Below are positions 27,654-37,909 of a stretch of 64,000 nt of DNA, piece by piece. The stretch spans positions 162,667 to 226,666 of the forward strand of contig NZ_FUYL01000010.1 of NCBI RefSeq assembly GCF_900167935.1. The letters are read 5' to 3'. This DNA is from Maribacter arcticus. GTDB lineage: Bacteria; Bacteroidota; Bacteroidia; Flavobacteriales; Flavobacteriaceae. Under the pieces are notes generated by a model, which did not search any database, was not told where the DNA came from, and saw only the letters and a list, made by a program, of their open reading frames with translations. How positions within the stretch are numbered: position 1 is the first letter of the stretch; the number at the start of each line of letters is the position of its first letter. Position numbers and translations under genes: made by a program.

Positions 27654-29741
27654 TTGATTAAACGATATTTTTCATTTTTAATTCTAGTACAATTATGCTG
27701 TAGTTGTTCAGATACTGAACCTACACAAGTTGATTCATCTATTGCAATTTCAACTGATAGTATTCGTATATATATCAAAGAGAGTAAAAACCCCCAATCT
27801 ACAGAGTTACAAAAATTATCGGTTTTAAATAAAGCCTATCAATTTGCATTAAATAGCCCCTCCGACTCCTTAAAAGCACAATATTTTTCAACCCTTTCAG
27901 AAAATTTATACGCAACGGCTGATAGTGCTTTATTTCGAAAAATCAATAAACAAGCGATTTCCCTGAACCTAAAAGAAAACGATTCGTTATCAATAGGAAA
28001 TAGGTATTGGGATTTAGCACTTTTTTTTAATAGATATTCAGTAAAGGATAGTGCCTACTCTTCCTATTCGGAAGCACAAAAAGTATTTGAGACCATTAAT
28101 GAGAAACAACTTTCTGGTAGAATGTATTGGAACATGGCCAAAATACAAACAGACATTAAAGATTATGTGGGTAGCGAAACTACCATAACCAAGGCAATTG
28201 AACGCTTTAAACCCTTAAATGATAATTTCTATCTATATCTTAGTTATAATGTTCTAGGTATCACTTTAGGCGGTTTGGGTGAAGTTGAGAAATCTCAAAC
28301 CTATTACAACCAAGCGTTATATTATTTAAAACAAGAACCTTATGACAAAAAACTAGAAGCAACGATTATAAATAATATTGGTGTGGTCTTTAGAGAAAAT
28401 AAACAATACAAAAAAGCAATACAAAATTTTAAGACTGTTTTAGAAACGGATAGTTTAGAATTAAAAAACCCAGATCTCTATGCCAAAGCTTTGAGCAATT
28501 TGGCATCAAGCAAATTGCACGATAATGATACTTTAGGAGTCAATAAGCTACTTTTAGATGCTATAGAAATAAAAAGCAGAGAAAACATGACCGCTAGCTT
28601 GGCGTCATCATATTTAAGCTATGCTGAATACAAAGCATATGCCAACGATACATTGACCGCAATTGGCAATGCAGAAATAGCTGAAGAGCTATCTGAAAAA
28701 AGTCAAAATAATGAAAGATTACTTATGGCTTGGGAATTTTTAGCGAAATTAGAGAAAAAAGAAGCAGCTAAGTACTTTCAAAAATATATTAAACTTAGTG
28801 ACAGTCTTCAAAAAGAAGAACGAAAATTACAAGATAAATTTGCACGTATTCGTTTTGAAACTGATGAATTTATCGCTGAAAATGTAGAACTAGAGGGCGA
28901 GAAAGAAATACTCTCTAAACAAAAACAAATTTGGATTGGTATCGCAGCCGGTTTCTTTTTATTGGGGCTCTCTATCTATATTATTATTAATCAACGCGCT
29001 AAAAATCAAAAGCTTCGTTTTGACCAACAACAGCAAGCCAATAATCAAGAAATTTTCAATTTAATGTTGATGCAAAAACAAAAAGTTGAAGAGGTTAAAC
29101 GTTTAGAACAGAAAAGAATATCAGAAGAACTGCACGACGGTGTTTTAGGTAAAATGTTAGGCGCACGTATGGTTTTGACCGGCCTAAATAAAAGAGCTAC
29201 AGAGGAAGCTATTCAAGAAAAGTCAAAGGCCCTTGGTTCTTTACAAGAAATAGAACACGAAATACGATCCATTTCGCATGAGTTAAGCCACAGTGCATAT
29301 CAAAAAATCAATAATTTCACTGACTCAATCGAATCATTATTATCTGGCGGAAATAAAAATATTAAAACCATATTTAATTACAATGAAGACGAAAGCTGGG
29401 ATAGTTTAGAAGGTACTATCAAAATTAATGTGTATCGTATTATTCAAGAGACATTTCAAAATGCCATAAAACACGCGAATTGTACTATTTTCGAGATTAC
29501 ATTCTACAGAACTGACGACGTCTTTAACGTAATAATGAATGATAATGGTCGTGGTTTTAATATAAATAAAGGAAAAAAAGGTATCGGTATCAGAAACATA
29601 ACTTCTAGGATAAACAAACTGAATGGTACGTATCACGTAGAATCAGTAGAAGGTAAAGGCACAACAATTTCGTTACAAATACCGGTTAAAAAGAATTTGA
29701 TTAATTCTTCTGATAATAATACGCATCTTAAATACGTTTAG
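27654..29741 (+). CDS. TPR-containing sensor histidine kinase
   Basis: 695 residues. N-terminal lipoprotein-like signal (LILVQLCCSC), then a periplasmic TPR array to about 390 (for example NNIGVVFRENKQYKKAIQNFK). One membrane segment is at about 427-447. The cytoplasmic part has a HisKA_3 dimerisation domain with phospho-His in RISEELHDGVLGKML (about 495) and an ATPase domain (QETFQNAIKHANC N box, NDNGRGF, KGIGIRNITSRI). It probably phosphorylates the NarL-type regulator 28 bases downstream. The start is TTG. An ATG at 27631 in another frame would give a better signal peptide if the T run at 27650-27655 had one more base. Confidence 0.9.
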   Translation: MIKRYFSFLILVQLCCSCSDTEPTQVDSSIAISTDSIRIYIKESKNPQSTELQKLSVLNKAYQFALNSPSDSLKAQYFSTLSENLYATADSALFRKINKQAISLNLKENDSLSIGNRYWDLALFFNRYSVKDSAYSSYSEAQKVFETINEKQLSGRMYWNMAKIQTDIKDYVGSETTITKAIERFKPLNDNFYLYLSYNVLGITLGGLGEVEKSQTYYNQALYYLKQEPYDKKLEATIINNIGVVFRENKQYKKAIQNFKTVLETDSLELKNPDLYAKALSNLASSKLHDNDTLGVNKLLLDAIEIKSRENMTASLASSYLSYAEYKAYANDTLTAIGNAEIAEELSEKSQNNERLLMAWEFLAKLEKKEAAKYFQKYIKLSDSLQKEERKLQDKFARIRFETDEFIAENVELEGEKEILSKQKQIWIGIAAGFFLLGLSIYIIINQRAKNQKLRFDQQQQANNQEIFNLMLMQKQKVEEVKRLEQKRISEELHDGVLGKMLGARMVLTGLNKRATEEAIQEKSKALGSLQEIEHEIRSISHELSHSAYQKINNFTDSIESLLSGGNKNIKTIFNYNEDESWDSLEGTIKINVYRIIQETFQNAIKHANCTIFEITFYRTDDVFNVIMNDNGRGFNINKGKKGIGIRNITSRINKLNGTYHVESVEGKGTTISLQIPVKKNLINSSDNNTHLKYV

Positions 29742-29769
29742 TAAATTACAATAGAATCTAAATATAGAA

Positions 29770-30438
29770 ATGAATACTGTACGAATTTTAGCGGTAGATG
29801 ATCATGAAATGACCACTTTGGGATATAAATATATTCTTGAGGATTCTGATTTTACTGATTTTAACGTGAAAGTTGAAATAGCCAAAAGTTTTGAAAAAGG
29901 TAAAAGTAAGATTGAACTATCAAAGCGAGCCATACCTTATGACATCATTCTTTTAGATATTCAGTTATTTTCACCAGAATCTAAAGACCCAAGAACAGGT
30001 ATCGATTTAGGTATTGTTGCTAGAAATGAAGTACCTAACTCTAAGGTTGTTTTCATGTCTTCTTACAGCGATAATTATAGAATTAATAATATTTTTAAAA
30101 CAGTAAATCCTGATGGATATATGGTTAAATCTGAGATAGATGAAATGTCTCTAAAAACCATGGTAGAAACCATCATGAACAAATCTCCGTACTATACCGC
30201 AAGTGCCTTAGCTGCTATTAGACGTAGAATGGCTAGTGATATTGTTATTGATGAGCAAGATCAAAAGATTCTGTATCATCTTTCACAAGGTATTCATACT
30301 AGAGACATTGCACCATTAATAGGCTCAGCCAACACAACTGTTGAGGCAAGAAAAAGACAACTAAAAGCACTTTTCGATATTAAAAATGGAAATGATTTAG
30401 CCCTAATTAATGAGGCTAAAACCCGTGGATTCCTTTAA
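29770..30438 (+). CDS. NarL/LuxR-type response regulator
   Basis: 222 residues. Receiver domain (residues 4-125) with acidic pocket DD10-11, phosphoacceptor Asp63 in IILLDIQLF, and Lys in GYMVKSE. The C-terminal part (about 155-215) is a LuxR-like helix-turn-helix (ILYHLSQGIHTRDIAPLIG, then TTVEARKRQLKALF), somewhat unusual in sequence. It follows the sensor kinase gene by 28 bases and is its likely partner. The target genes are unknown; the upstream peptide gene and downstream unknown gene are candidates. Confidence 0.9.
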   Translation: MNTVRILAVDDHEMTTLGYKYILEDSDFTDFNVKVEIAKSFEKGKSKIELSKRAIPYDIILLDIQLFSPESKDPRTGIDLGIVARNEVPNSKVVFMSSYSDNYRINNIFKTVNPDGYMVKSEIDEMSLKTMVETIMNKSPYYTASALAAIRRRMASDIVIDEQDQKILYHLSQGIHTRDIAPLIGSANTTVEARKRQLKALFDIKNGNDLALINEAKTRGFL

Positions 30439-30594
30439 AACCTACTAATATTATAATTAATTGAATATCAGTTAGTTAAAAATATTTCTATTGTTTTATA
30501 ATAATATCCTCCAAATTTATAAGGTTTTCCTAAGGTGAAATAAATATGGTTAAAAGTATCTTTATCAAAAGAAAATTTTTAATACCAGCCTTGC

Positions 30595-31239
30595 ATGCAT
30601 TTTAATATCGACGATTTTATTAAAAAATCATTAATAAATTTAGACTACACTAAAGAGATTACTGGAATAGATGAATTTCTAAAATCGTTAGAGTTTCATT
30701 ATTTTTCTAACATAAAATTAAAACGCAAAAGCTGCACGCTCAATTCCGTACACCTAGTATTAGAAGTGAACTGCAATATAGAATTGTTAGAATTATTCAC
30801 TAATTTCAATACTGGTAGATGGGGCACAAGTAGTAAAAATGGTTCGCCACTACTGTGTAATTTAGAAATCTTAAATTCGAGAAATAACTGTAATATTGAT
30901 ATCGAAGAGCTCACCATATTCTTGAATGATACCAGCATTGTAATAAAACGTATTTACGATAATAGTATAGCATCACAATTCAATGACATATTAAAGCAAA
31001 TTGCTTGCAACTATATCTTCTTAACAAAGGGTCTTACGCAAAAACCTTATGAAATTTTTATTCCCATATTTGAGGATAGTATAGATAACCTTGAGTTTGA
31101 CGATAATCAGTCGAATATACTTCCGAAATCTTACAGTGAATATTGGGGCATTTACTTAGACAAAGAAGATGAAGCTTCTATTTTTGATGTACAAAGAAAT
31201 ACCTACGTTACAGGTAATCTAGAATTTTTATCTGAATAA
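30595..31239 (+). CDS. Hypothetical protein downstream of the two-component pair
   Basis: 214 residues, no signal peptide or membrane segment, rich in Asn, Ile and Asp. It opens with NIDDFIKKSLINLDY, has a central beta-rich part (LVLEVNCNIELLELF, FNTGRWGTSS) and an acidic C terminus. I do not recognise any family. It lies 156 bases after the response regulator gene, in the same direction, so it may be separately transcribed. It converges on glyA with a hairpin between the stops. Confidence 0.6.
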   Translation: MHFNIDDFIKKSLINLDYTKEITGIDEFLKSLEFHYFSNIKLKRKSCTLNSVHLVLEVNCNIELLELFTNFNTGRWGTSSKNGSPLLCNLEILNSRNNCNIDIEELTIFLNDTSIVIKRIYDNSIASQFNDILKQIACNYIFLTKGLTQKPYEIFIPIFEDSIDNLEFDDNQSNILPKSYSEYWGIYLDKEDEASIFDVQRNTYVTGNLEFLSE

Positions 31240-31250
31240 AACCTTAAATA

Positions 31251-31281
31251 AATACTAGGCGTTAAAAATTGGCCTAGTATT
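31251..31281. terminator. Inverted repeat at convergent gene ends
   Basis: AATACTAGGC (31251-31260) and GCCTAGTATT (31272-31281) form a perfect 10-bp stem with an 11-base loop. It overlaps the last codons of glyA and follows the unknown plus-strand gene. There is no long U tract, so termination in either direction is plausible rather than proven. Confidence 0.5.
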
Positions 31282-32529
31282 CATCATTTCATTCACTTTA
31301 CCCTTCACTTCGGAGATAACAATGTCATTTTCTGGGTTAGTTATAACCTGATCAATAAACTCAACTACTTTTTCCATATCACTTTCAACCAGTCCTCTAG
31401 TAGTAATAGCAGCGGTTCCAAAACGTATGCCCGAAGTTACAAACGGAGATTTATCATCAAAAGGCACCATATTCTTATTTGCAGTAATATCAGCAAGCAC
31501 CAATGCTTTCTCAGCATCTTTACCTGAAATATCTTTATTTCTTAGGTCAATAAGCATCATATGATTATCAGTACCGCCAGATATAATATCATATCCTCTT
31601 TTTACAAATGCTTTTGCCATAGCATCAGCATTCTTTTTCACTTGTAATATATATGAGCCGTAAGAGTCTGTTAACGCTTCACCAAAAGCAATTGCCTTAC
31701 CTGCTATAACATGCTCTAAAGGACCTCCTTGATTTCCTGGAAAAACAGCTAAATCTAATAAAGCTGACATTTTTCTTAGATTTCCATTTTTCAATTTAAT
31801 ACCAAATGGGTTCTCGAAATCAGTCCCCATCAATATTAAACCACCTCTCGGGCCTCTTAATGTTTTATGTGTTGTTGTTGTTACAATATGACAATGAGGA
31901 ATTGGATTGTTCATTAGGCCTTTTGCAATTAAACCTGCTGGGTGAGAAATGTCAGCAAGTAGAATAGCATTTACACTATCGGCAATTTTACGAAAACGTT
32001 CAAAATCCATATCTCGCGAATATGCAGAGGCCCCGGCAATTATCAACTTAGGCTGTTCATTAGTCGCTATTTCTTGAATCTTATCATAATCTAATCTACC
32101 TGTTTCTTGGTCTACACCATAAAACACAGGATTATATAATCTTCCAGAAAAATTTACCGGAGAACCATGAGTTAAGTGTCCACCATGAGACAAATCAAAA
32201 CCTAAGATCTTATCTCCAGGCTGTAAACATGCATGATACACCGCAGCATTAGCTTGCGAACCAGAATGCGGCTGAACATTTGCATAGGCAGCACCGAAAA
32301 GTTCCTTAGCTCTATCAATAGCCAATTGTTCAACTTTATCAACCACTTCGCAACCACCATAATAACGCTTACCTGGGTAGCCTTCAGCATATTTATTGGT
32401 AAGTACAGAACCCTGCGCTTCCATTACCTGCGGACTTGTAAAATTTTCAGAAGCGATTAATTCAATTCCGTTAATCTGACGTTGTCTCTCTTCTTCAATA
32501 AGATTAAAAATCGTGGTGTCGCGTTGCAT
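31255..32529 (-). CDS. glyA: Serine hydroxymethyltransferase
   Basis: GlyA converts serine and tetrahydrofolate to glycine and methylene-tetrahydrofolate, the one-carbon donor also used by PanB. The start is the ATG at 32529 (424 residues, typical length, MQRDTTIF), not the longer frame from 32565. Motifs: [41 protein letters not shown], and the PLP-lysine motif [15 protein letters not shown] -7 box lies at 32555-32562. It is divergent from a lipoprotein gene. Confidence 0.97.
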   Translation of the reverse strand: MQRDTTIFNLIEEERQRQINGIELIASENFTSPQVMEAQGSVLTNKYAEGYPGKRYYGGCEVVDKVEQLAIDRAKELFGAAYANVQPHSGSQANAAVYHACLQPGDKILGFDLSHGGHLTHGSPVNFSGRLYNPVFYGVDQETGRLDYDKIQEIATNEQPKLIIAGASAYSRDMDFERFRKIADSVNAILLADISHPAGLIAKGLMNNPIPHCHIVTTTTHKTLRGPRGGLILMGTDFENPFGIKLKNGNLRKMSALLDLAVFPGNQGGPLEHVIAGKAIAFGEALTDSYGSYILQVKKNADAMAKAFVKRGYDIISGGTDNHMMLIDLRNKDISGKDAEKALVLADITANKNMVPFDDKSPFVTSGIRFGTAAITTRGLVESDMEKVVEFIDQVITNPENDIVISEVKGKVNEMMNTRPIFNA

Positions 32530-32554
32530 GTTGCTATTTCTTTTAAATAAGATG

Positions 32555-32562
32555 CAAAAATA
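32555..32562 (-). promoter_or_regulatory. -7 box upstream of glyA
   Basis: The minus strand reads TATTTTTG, a perfect TAnnTTTG match, 25 bases before the glyA ATG at 32529. It supports that start codon over the longer frame, whose start (32565) would overlap the box. No -33 TTG with good spacing was seen. Confidence 0.45.
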
Positions 32563-32777
32563 CAAATAAGAGTACTTAATGAAATAAAAAAATGAACAAA
32601 CACATAACTTATTTATTAAAATAAGTTAATAACTACAACCCTATTCATGAAAATTTTTCAGTAATCAATTGTGCATCTTACCGAAAATATACTATTCCTT
32701 AACCCTATACGTTATGATAAAAGCCTTTTATGGCACGGCTGTTGAAATAGCTTAATTAAATTCTAAAAATATTAGAC

Positions 32778-33962
32778 ATGAAAAAATTTCTACTAGTTGG
32801 TTTTATAGGCCTACTACTATCATGTAGCGGGGTTAAGAAAACACAGGAGGCTCTAAATTCTGGTAATTACATGGCTGCTATTAACAAAGCTGTTGTAAAT
32901 ATTGCAGAAAATAAGACAAAAAAAAGCAATCAGACGTACATTGTACTTCTTGAAGAAGGTTATCGTAAGCATACCGAAAGGGAGCTTCAGCATATTAAAT
33001 TTCTTAAAAAAGATGGTAACCCTGCAAATTTCGAAGAAATTTTCAATACTTACGACCGACTTAAATTGGTTCAAGAAAGTATTCGGCCGTTGTTACCTTT
33101 ATATATTCAAGATGAAAATAGAAAGGCACAATTCAACTTTAAGAATTATGACGACGAATTAATTGCCGCCAAGCTAAATTTATCTGAATTCCTTTATAAC
33201 AAGGCAACGACTTTATTAGACAATGCTAATTATAAAACTGATTATAGAATTGCTTTTAGTGATTTAAAATATTTACAGGAGCTAAACCCTAATTATAAAA
33301 ACGTTGTTGCTAAAATTGATGAAGCATACCAGAAAGGTTTAGATTATGTTATTGTAGAAATGACCAACAACACCGATAAGGTAATCCCAAGAAGATTAGA
33401 GGATGAACTATTAAATTTGAATACCTATGGATTAAATAATCATTGGACAGAATACCATACCAATAGAATTCAAAATCAAATCTATGATTACCAAATGGAG
33501 GTTTCTTTTCAAGACATCAACATTTCTCCTGAACAAATTAGCGAGAAGCAGATAAGTAAAGAGTGTCAGATTAAGGATGGCTATAGTTTTGTTGAGGACC
33601 AAAATGGCAATGTAGTTTCCGATAGTTTAGGAAATAGCATAAAAGTTGACAAGTTTAAAACTGTAAAATGTGATTTCTATCAGTTCACTCAATTTAAGAG
33701 TGCTCAAGTTACAGGAGTGGTAAATTTTATAGATTTAAAAAAACAACAGAAAATAAATCAATATCCATTATCGAGTCAATTTGTATTTGAGCATATTTAT
33801 GCCAACTATAATGGCGATAAAAGAGCTCTAGATAATGATTTGGTTTCTCTTCTACAATTAGCAAGGGTTCCATTCCCCAGCAATGAACAGATGGTATATG
33901 ATGCCGGAGAAGATTTAAAGAACAACCTTAAGAATATTTTGAATAATCAAAGTTTCAACTAA
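32778..33962 (+). CDS. Hypothetical TPR-like lipoprotein
   Basis: 394 residues with a lipoprotein signal (GLLLSCSGV, Cys16). The N-terminal third is helical and repeat-like (ALNSGNYMAAINKAVVNIAENK; DRLKLVQESIRPLLPLYI). The C-terminal part is more beta-rich (YQMEVSFQDINISPEQ; TVKCDFYQFTQFKSAQVTGVV). I do not recognise the family. It ends at a strong bidirectional terminator. The 248 bases between it and glyA hold no gene that I can see. Confidence 0.7.
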   Translation: MKKFLLVGFIGLLLSCSGVKKTQEALNSGNYMAAINKAVVNIAENKTKKSNQTYIVLLEEGYRKHTERELQHIKFLKKDGNPANFEEIFNTYDRLKLVQESIRPLLPLYIQDENRKAQFNFKNYDDELIAAKLNLSEFLYNKATTLLDNANYKTDYRIAFSDLKYLQELNPNYKNVVAKIDEAYQKGLDYVIVEMTNNTDKVIPRRLEDELLNLNTYGLNNHWTEYHTNRIQNQIYDYQMEVSFQDINISPEQISEKQISKECQIKDGYSFVEDQNGNVVSDSLGNSIKVDKFKTVKCDFYQFTQFKSAQVTGVVNFIDLKKQQKINQYPLSSQFVFEHIYANYNGDKRALDNDLVSLLQLARVPFPSNEQMVYDAGEDLKNNLKNILNNQSFN

Positions 33963-33963
33963 C

Positions 33964-33993
33964 AAAAAGCCCCGTAAAAACGGGGCTTTTTTT
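33964..33993. terminator. Bidirectional terminator
   Basis: A 12-bp perfect stem (AAAAAGCCCCGT / ACGGGGCTTTTT) with an AAAA loop lies exactly between the stops of the plus-strand lipoprotein gene and the minus-strand ytxJ gene. The flanking A and T runs supply U tracts in both directions. Confidence 0.9.
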
Positions 33994-34387
33994 ATACGTA
34001 CTGTTCTAATTTAATATCCGAAATTGATCCGTGAGAATCATGTACTACCACTACCCCGTTTTTAATTATCAATAATTGGGGCGATTGGTGAACCACCCCA
34101 AATAACGAGGCCACTTCATGTGAAACATTTCTATTAGCCAGTAAATCTAAAAAATAGAAATCCATCTGACCTTCGTCTAATCCATAGCTACTTTTAAACA
34201 TATTTAGTACCATTCTACTAATACCACAAGAAGTAGAATGTTTAAAAATAACCTGAGGCCTTGCGCTTGATTGGTTCTTAATCTCCTCTAACTGTGCTAT
34301 TGTAATTAAAGGCTTCCACGGAATTTCAGAAACATCCTTTCCATCACCGTCCTTAGATTCTCCAAATATTCCACTAAATATTCCCAT
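33992..34387 (-). CDS. ytxJ: Bacillithiol-system redox protein YtxJ-like
   Basis: 131 residues of thioredoxin-like fold. The motif FKHSTSCGISRM (Cys about residue 53) and the later QSPQLLIIKNGVVVVHDSHG fit the YtxJ (bacilliredoxin-like) family, in which one Cys exchanges with bacillithiol disulfides. This suggests that the organism makes bacillithiol; the synthesis genes (bshA, bshB, bshC) are not in the window. It is cytoplasmic. It is divergent from clpB, which fits a shared stress role, but that is inference. Confidence 0.82.
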   Translation of the reverse strand: MGIFSGIFGESKDGDGKDVSEIPWKPLITIAQLEEIKNQSSARPQVIFKHSTSCGISRMVLNMFKSSYGLDEGQMDFYFLDLLANRNVSHEVASLFGVVHQSPQLLIIKNGVVVVHDSHGSISDIKLEQYV

Positions 34388-34544
34388 AAATTCATTAATT
34401 TAATATTGCCATTAAGCAAACCGCTATCTGACTAATTGTCATTCAATTCGCTCTAATTCAAGTCATTTTGTCTTGCCATTGTATTTGGTAAGATTCTTGA
34501 ACATTACCTTTCAAAAGTATTACAAATAACTAAAACTAGAGAAA

Positions 34545-37145
34545 ATGAATATAAATAATTTCACTATAAAATCACAGGAGGCAATTCAAAAAGCCCAGTT
34601 GATTGCCCAAGAAATGGGTCATCAACAAATAGAAAATGAACATGTTTTTAAAGCACTTACCGAAGTAGAAGAAAATGTAATGCCTTTTTTACTTAAAAAA
34701 TTAGGCGTCAATTTTAATCTGGTACAACAAATATTGGAAAAGGAACTTACTAGTTTTCCAAAAGTGGAAGGTGGTGAATTGCAATTTTCAAGAGAAGCGG
34801 GCAAAACTCTCAATGAAGCTAGCATAATTGCCAAAGATATGGGTGATGAGTTTGTTTCTCTAGAGCATTTATTCTTGGCTGTATTAAAATCTAAAAGCAA
34901 AATAGCTCAAATATTAAAAGACCAAGGGGTCACAGAAAAACATCTTAAAGCAGCTATAGAAGAATTGCGAAAAGGAGATAAGGTTACTTCACAAAGTGCT
35001 GAAGAAACGTACAATTCTCTACAGAAATATGCGAAAAATCTAAATGAACTAGCCGATAGCGGTAAATTGGACCCCGTAATTGGTCGCGATGAAGAAATAA
35101 GAAGAATACTTCAGATATTATCAAGAAGAACTAAAAATAATCCAATTTTAGTTGGTGAACCAGGTGTAGGTAAAACTGCAATCGTTGAAGGTCTTGCCCA
35201 TAGAATTATTCAAGGCGATATACCCGAGAACCTTAAAGATAAAGTTATTTACTCTTTAGATATGGGTGCTCTAATTGCTGGCGCTAAATACAAGGGTGAA
35301 TTTGAGGAAAGATTAAAATCCGTAATTAAAGAGGTTGTTAGTGCAGATGGCAACATCATTCTGTTTATTGACGAAATTCATACGTTAATTGGTGCCGGTG
35401 GTGGTCAAGGTGCTATGGATGCCGCTAATATTCTAAAACCAGCATTAGCTAGAGGAGAATTAAGATCTATTGGGGCTACAACTTTAGATGAATACCAAAA
35501 GTATTTTGAGAAGGATAAGGCATTGGAAAGAAGATTCCAAAAAGTTATAGTTGACCAACCAGATACCGAAAGTGCAATATCTATTCTAAGAGGTATTAAA
35601 GAAAAGTATGAAGCTCATCACAAGGTACGCATCAAAGATGAAGCTGTAATTGCTGCTGTAGAGTTATCTCAACGGTATATTACAAATAGGTTTTTACCCG
35701 ATAAGGCAATTGACCTAATGGATGAGGCTGCATCTAAACTTAGAATGGAAATCAACTCCAAACCAGAGGAGTTAGACGTTCTTGACCGAAAGATAATGCA
35801 ATTGGAAATTGAAATTGAAGCAATTAAAAGGGAAGATGATAAGCAAAAACTTAAAATCTTAAACTTAGATCTAGCTAATGTGAAAGAAGAGCGTAATGAG
35901 ATTTACGCTCAATGGGAAAGTGAAAAAACAGTTGTAGATAATATTCAACAAACTAAGTTAGATATTGAAAATTTTAAAGCAGAAGCAGAAAGGGCTGAAC
36001 GTAATGGCGACTATGGTAAGGTAGCTGAAATTAGATATGGAAAAATTAAAGAGGCGCAGGAAAATCTGACAAAATTACAAGATGATTTAGCAGCACAGCA
36101 ACACTCTGGAACCCTAATTAAAGAAGAAGTTACTAGCGAGGACATTGCAGAGGTAGTAGCAAAATGGACAGGAATTCCTGTGAATAAAATGTTACAAAGT
36201 GAGCGGGAGAAATTGTTGAAACTTGAGGAAGTATTGCACAGACGGGTGGTTGGTCAGGAAGAAGCTATTCAAGCAGTTTCTGACGCTATTCGAAGAAGTC
36301 GAGCCGGATTACAGGATGCAAAAAAACCAATAGGCTCCTTCTTGTTTCTTGGTACTACCGGAGTTGGTAAAACTGAACTAGCAAAAACGCTTGCATCCTA
36401 TCTTTTTGATGATGAAAACGCCATGACACGTATAGATATGAGCGAATATCAAGAGAGACATGCAGTGAGCAGATTGGTTGGTGCTCCTCCAGGATACATT
36501 GGTTACGATGAGGGTGGTCAATTGACTGAAGCCGTGAGAAGAAGACCATATTCTGTGGTACTCTTAGACGAAATAGAAAAGGCGCATCCTGACACATTCA
36601 ATATTTTGTTGCAGGTTCTAGACGAAGGTAGACTGACTGATAATAAAGGTAGAGTTGCGGACTTTAAGAATACCATCATTATTATGACGAGCAACATGGG
36701 TAGCCAAATTATACAGGATACATTTGAAAACTCAAAAGATATCCCTAGTGCTACTGAAACTGCAAGAGAAGAAGTTCTTGGTTTATTGAAGAATACTGTA
36801 CGCCCAGAATTTATCAATAGAATTGATGACATTGTTATGTTTACTCCCTTAACCAAAAAGAATATTAAGGAAATCGTAAGACTTCAATTAGAATCGCTAA
36901 AGAAAATGTTGATGAAGCAACAGATTACCTTAGAGGCTACCGAAGAAGCTATAGCTTATTTGGCCGAAAAAGGTTTTGACCCTCAATTTGGGGCAAGACC
37001 CGTAAAACGAACAATACAAAAAGAAGTTTTGAATAATATGTCTAAATCACTTTTAAGTGGCGAGATAAAAGCTGATAGTGTTGTATTGCTAGATGCCTTT
37101 GACAATGCTTTGGTTTTTAGAAATCAAGAAGATATCATGGTTTAA
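34545..37145 (+). CDS. clpB: ATP-dependent disaggregase ClpB
   Basis: ClpB rescues aggregated proteins with DnaK. The 866-residue protein has the expected parts: N domain (1-145), AAA-1 with Walker [10 protein letters not shown] (about 204) and [12 protein letters not shown], a coiled-coil middle domain (about 405-520, [12 protein letters not shown] onwards), AAA-2 with Walker [10 protein letters not shown] and the pore loop [20 protein letters not shown], and a C-terminal domain ([17 protein letters not shown]). Length is normal. It ends at a strong terminator. I saw no clear heat-shock element in the 157 bases upstream. Confidence 0.97.
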   Translation: MNINNFTIKSQEAIQKAQLIAQEMGHQQIENEHVFKALTEVEENVMPFLLKKLGVNFNLVQQILEKELTSFPKVEGGELQFSREAGKTLNEASIIAKDMGDEFVSLEHLFLAVLKSKSKIAQILKDQGVTEKHLKAAIEELRKGDKVTSQSAEETYNSLQKYAKNLNELADSGKLDPVIGRDEEIRRILQILSRRTKNNPILVGEPGVGKTAIVEGLAHRIIQGDIPENLKDKVIYSLDMGALIAGAKYKGEFEERLKSVIKEVVSADGNIILFIDEIHTLIGAGGGQGAMDAANILKPALARGELRSIGATTLDEYQKYFEKDKALERRFQKVIVDQPDTESAISILRGIKEKYEAHHKVRIKDEAVIAAVELSQRYITNRFLPDKAIDLMDEAASKLRMEINSKPEELDVLDRKIMQLEIEIEAIKREDDKQKLKILNLDLANVKEERNEIYAQWESEKTVVDNIQQTKLDIENFKAEAERAERNGDYGKVAEIRYGKIKEAQENLTKLQDDLAAQQHSGTLIKEEVTSEDIAEVVAKWTGIPVNKMLQSEREKLLKLEEVLHRRVVGQEEAIQAVSDAIRRSRAGLQDAKKPIGSFLFLGTTGVGKTELAKTLASYLFDDENAMTRIDMSEYQERHAVSRLVGAPPGYIGYDEGGQLTEAVRRRPYSVVLLDEIEKAHPDTFNILLQVLDEGRLTDNKGRVADFKNTIIIMTSNMGSQIIQDTFENSKDIPSATETAREEVLGLLKNTVRPEFINRIDDIVMFTPLTKKNIKEIVRLQLESLKKMLMKQQITLEATEEAIAYLAEKGFDPQFGARPVKRTIQKEVLNNMSKSLLSGEIKADSVVLLDAFDNALVFRNQEDIMV

Positions 37146-37159
37146 TCACTTAAAAATGT

Positions 37160-37198
37160 AAAAAAGCGTTCTTATTTTTAATAAGGACGCTTTTTTTT
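37160..37198 (+). terminator. Terminator after clpB
   Basis: A 15-bp stem (left 37161-37175, right 37181-37195, one G-U pair) with core GCGTTCTTAT / ATAAGGACGC, followed by eight T residues. It sits 15 bases after the clpB stop. Confidence 0.88.
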
Positions 37199-37256
37199 AT
37201 CAACAATATATACCATACAGTATAGATTTTTTATATTCGCATAAAACAGTCGCAAA

Positions 37257-37850
37257 ATGTCAACTAAAGCCGAAAGAACTACCGCTTATATTATTGAGAC
37301 TGTTGCACCTGTTTTCAATAAGCACGGCTACGTAGGCACAAGCATGAGCGATTTAACAGAAGCGACCAATTTAACCAAGGGTGCGCTTTATGGTAATTTT
37401 GAAAATAAAGAGGCTCTTGCTTTATCTGCTTTCGAATATAATCGCAATCTCCTATTAACAGCTATTGATGAACATTTGTCCGTAGAAGGAAAAGCGATGA
37501 AAAAGATTGAAAATCTTATTGAGTTTTATAAGAAATACGACATATTCACATTGACCATGGGTGGCTGCCCTATTTTAAATGTTGGCATAGATGCCCAACA
37601 TAACAATAGATTGTTAGCCGCAGCGGCTAAAGAAACTATAAAAGAGATTGAAGGTAAAATCGCCTTGATTTTCGAAAGCGGTATCAATAATGGTGAGTTT
37701 AAACTTCCGGTCACGCCATTACAATTCTCAAAACAATTATTTACAATAATACAAGGTTCTATTGCCATGGCTACCCTAACAAAAGACCGAAAATATCTTT
37801 TAAATACGGTTACCTATTTAGATGTTCTTATTAAAAGAGAACTCAAATAA
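37257..37850 (+). CDS. TetR-family transcriptional regulator
   Basis: 197 residues. The N-terminal 60 residues form the TetR helix-turn-helix (IIETVAPVFNKHGYVGTSMSDLTEATNLTKGALYGNFENKEAL, here given in part: VGTSMSDLTEAT and KGALYGNF). The C-terminal domain (TMGGCPILNVGIDA, then FSKQLFTIIQGSIAMA) matches AcrR-type regulators with a conserved Gly-Gly-Cys-Pro segment. The ligand is unknown. The gene stands alone. A TATATTCG sequence at 37230-37237 is a weak -7 candidate. Confidence 0.9.
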   Translation: MSTKAERTTAYIIETVAPVFNKHGYVGTSMSDLTEATNLTKGALYGNFENKEALALSAFEYNRNLLLTAIDEHLSVEGKAMKKIENLIEFYKKYDIFTLTMGGCPILNVGIDAQHNNRLLAAAAKETIKEIEGKIALIFESGINNGEFKLPVTPLQFSKQLFTIIQGSIAMATLTKDRKYLLNTVTYLDVLIKRELK

Positions 37851-37909
37851 ACTTACGCCTATCTATTTAACTATAATAGATTAATGAAATAATTGTGATT
37901 AATCTATTA

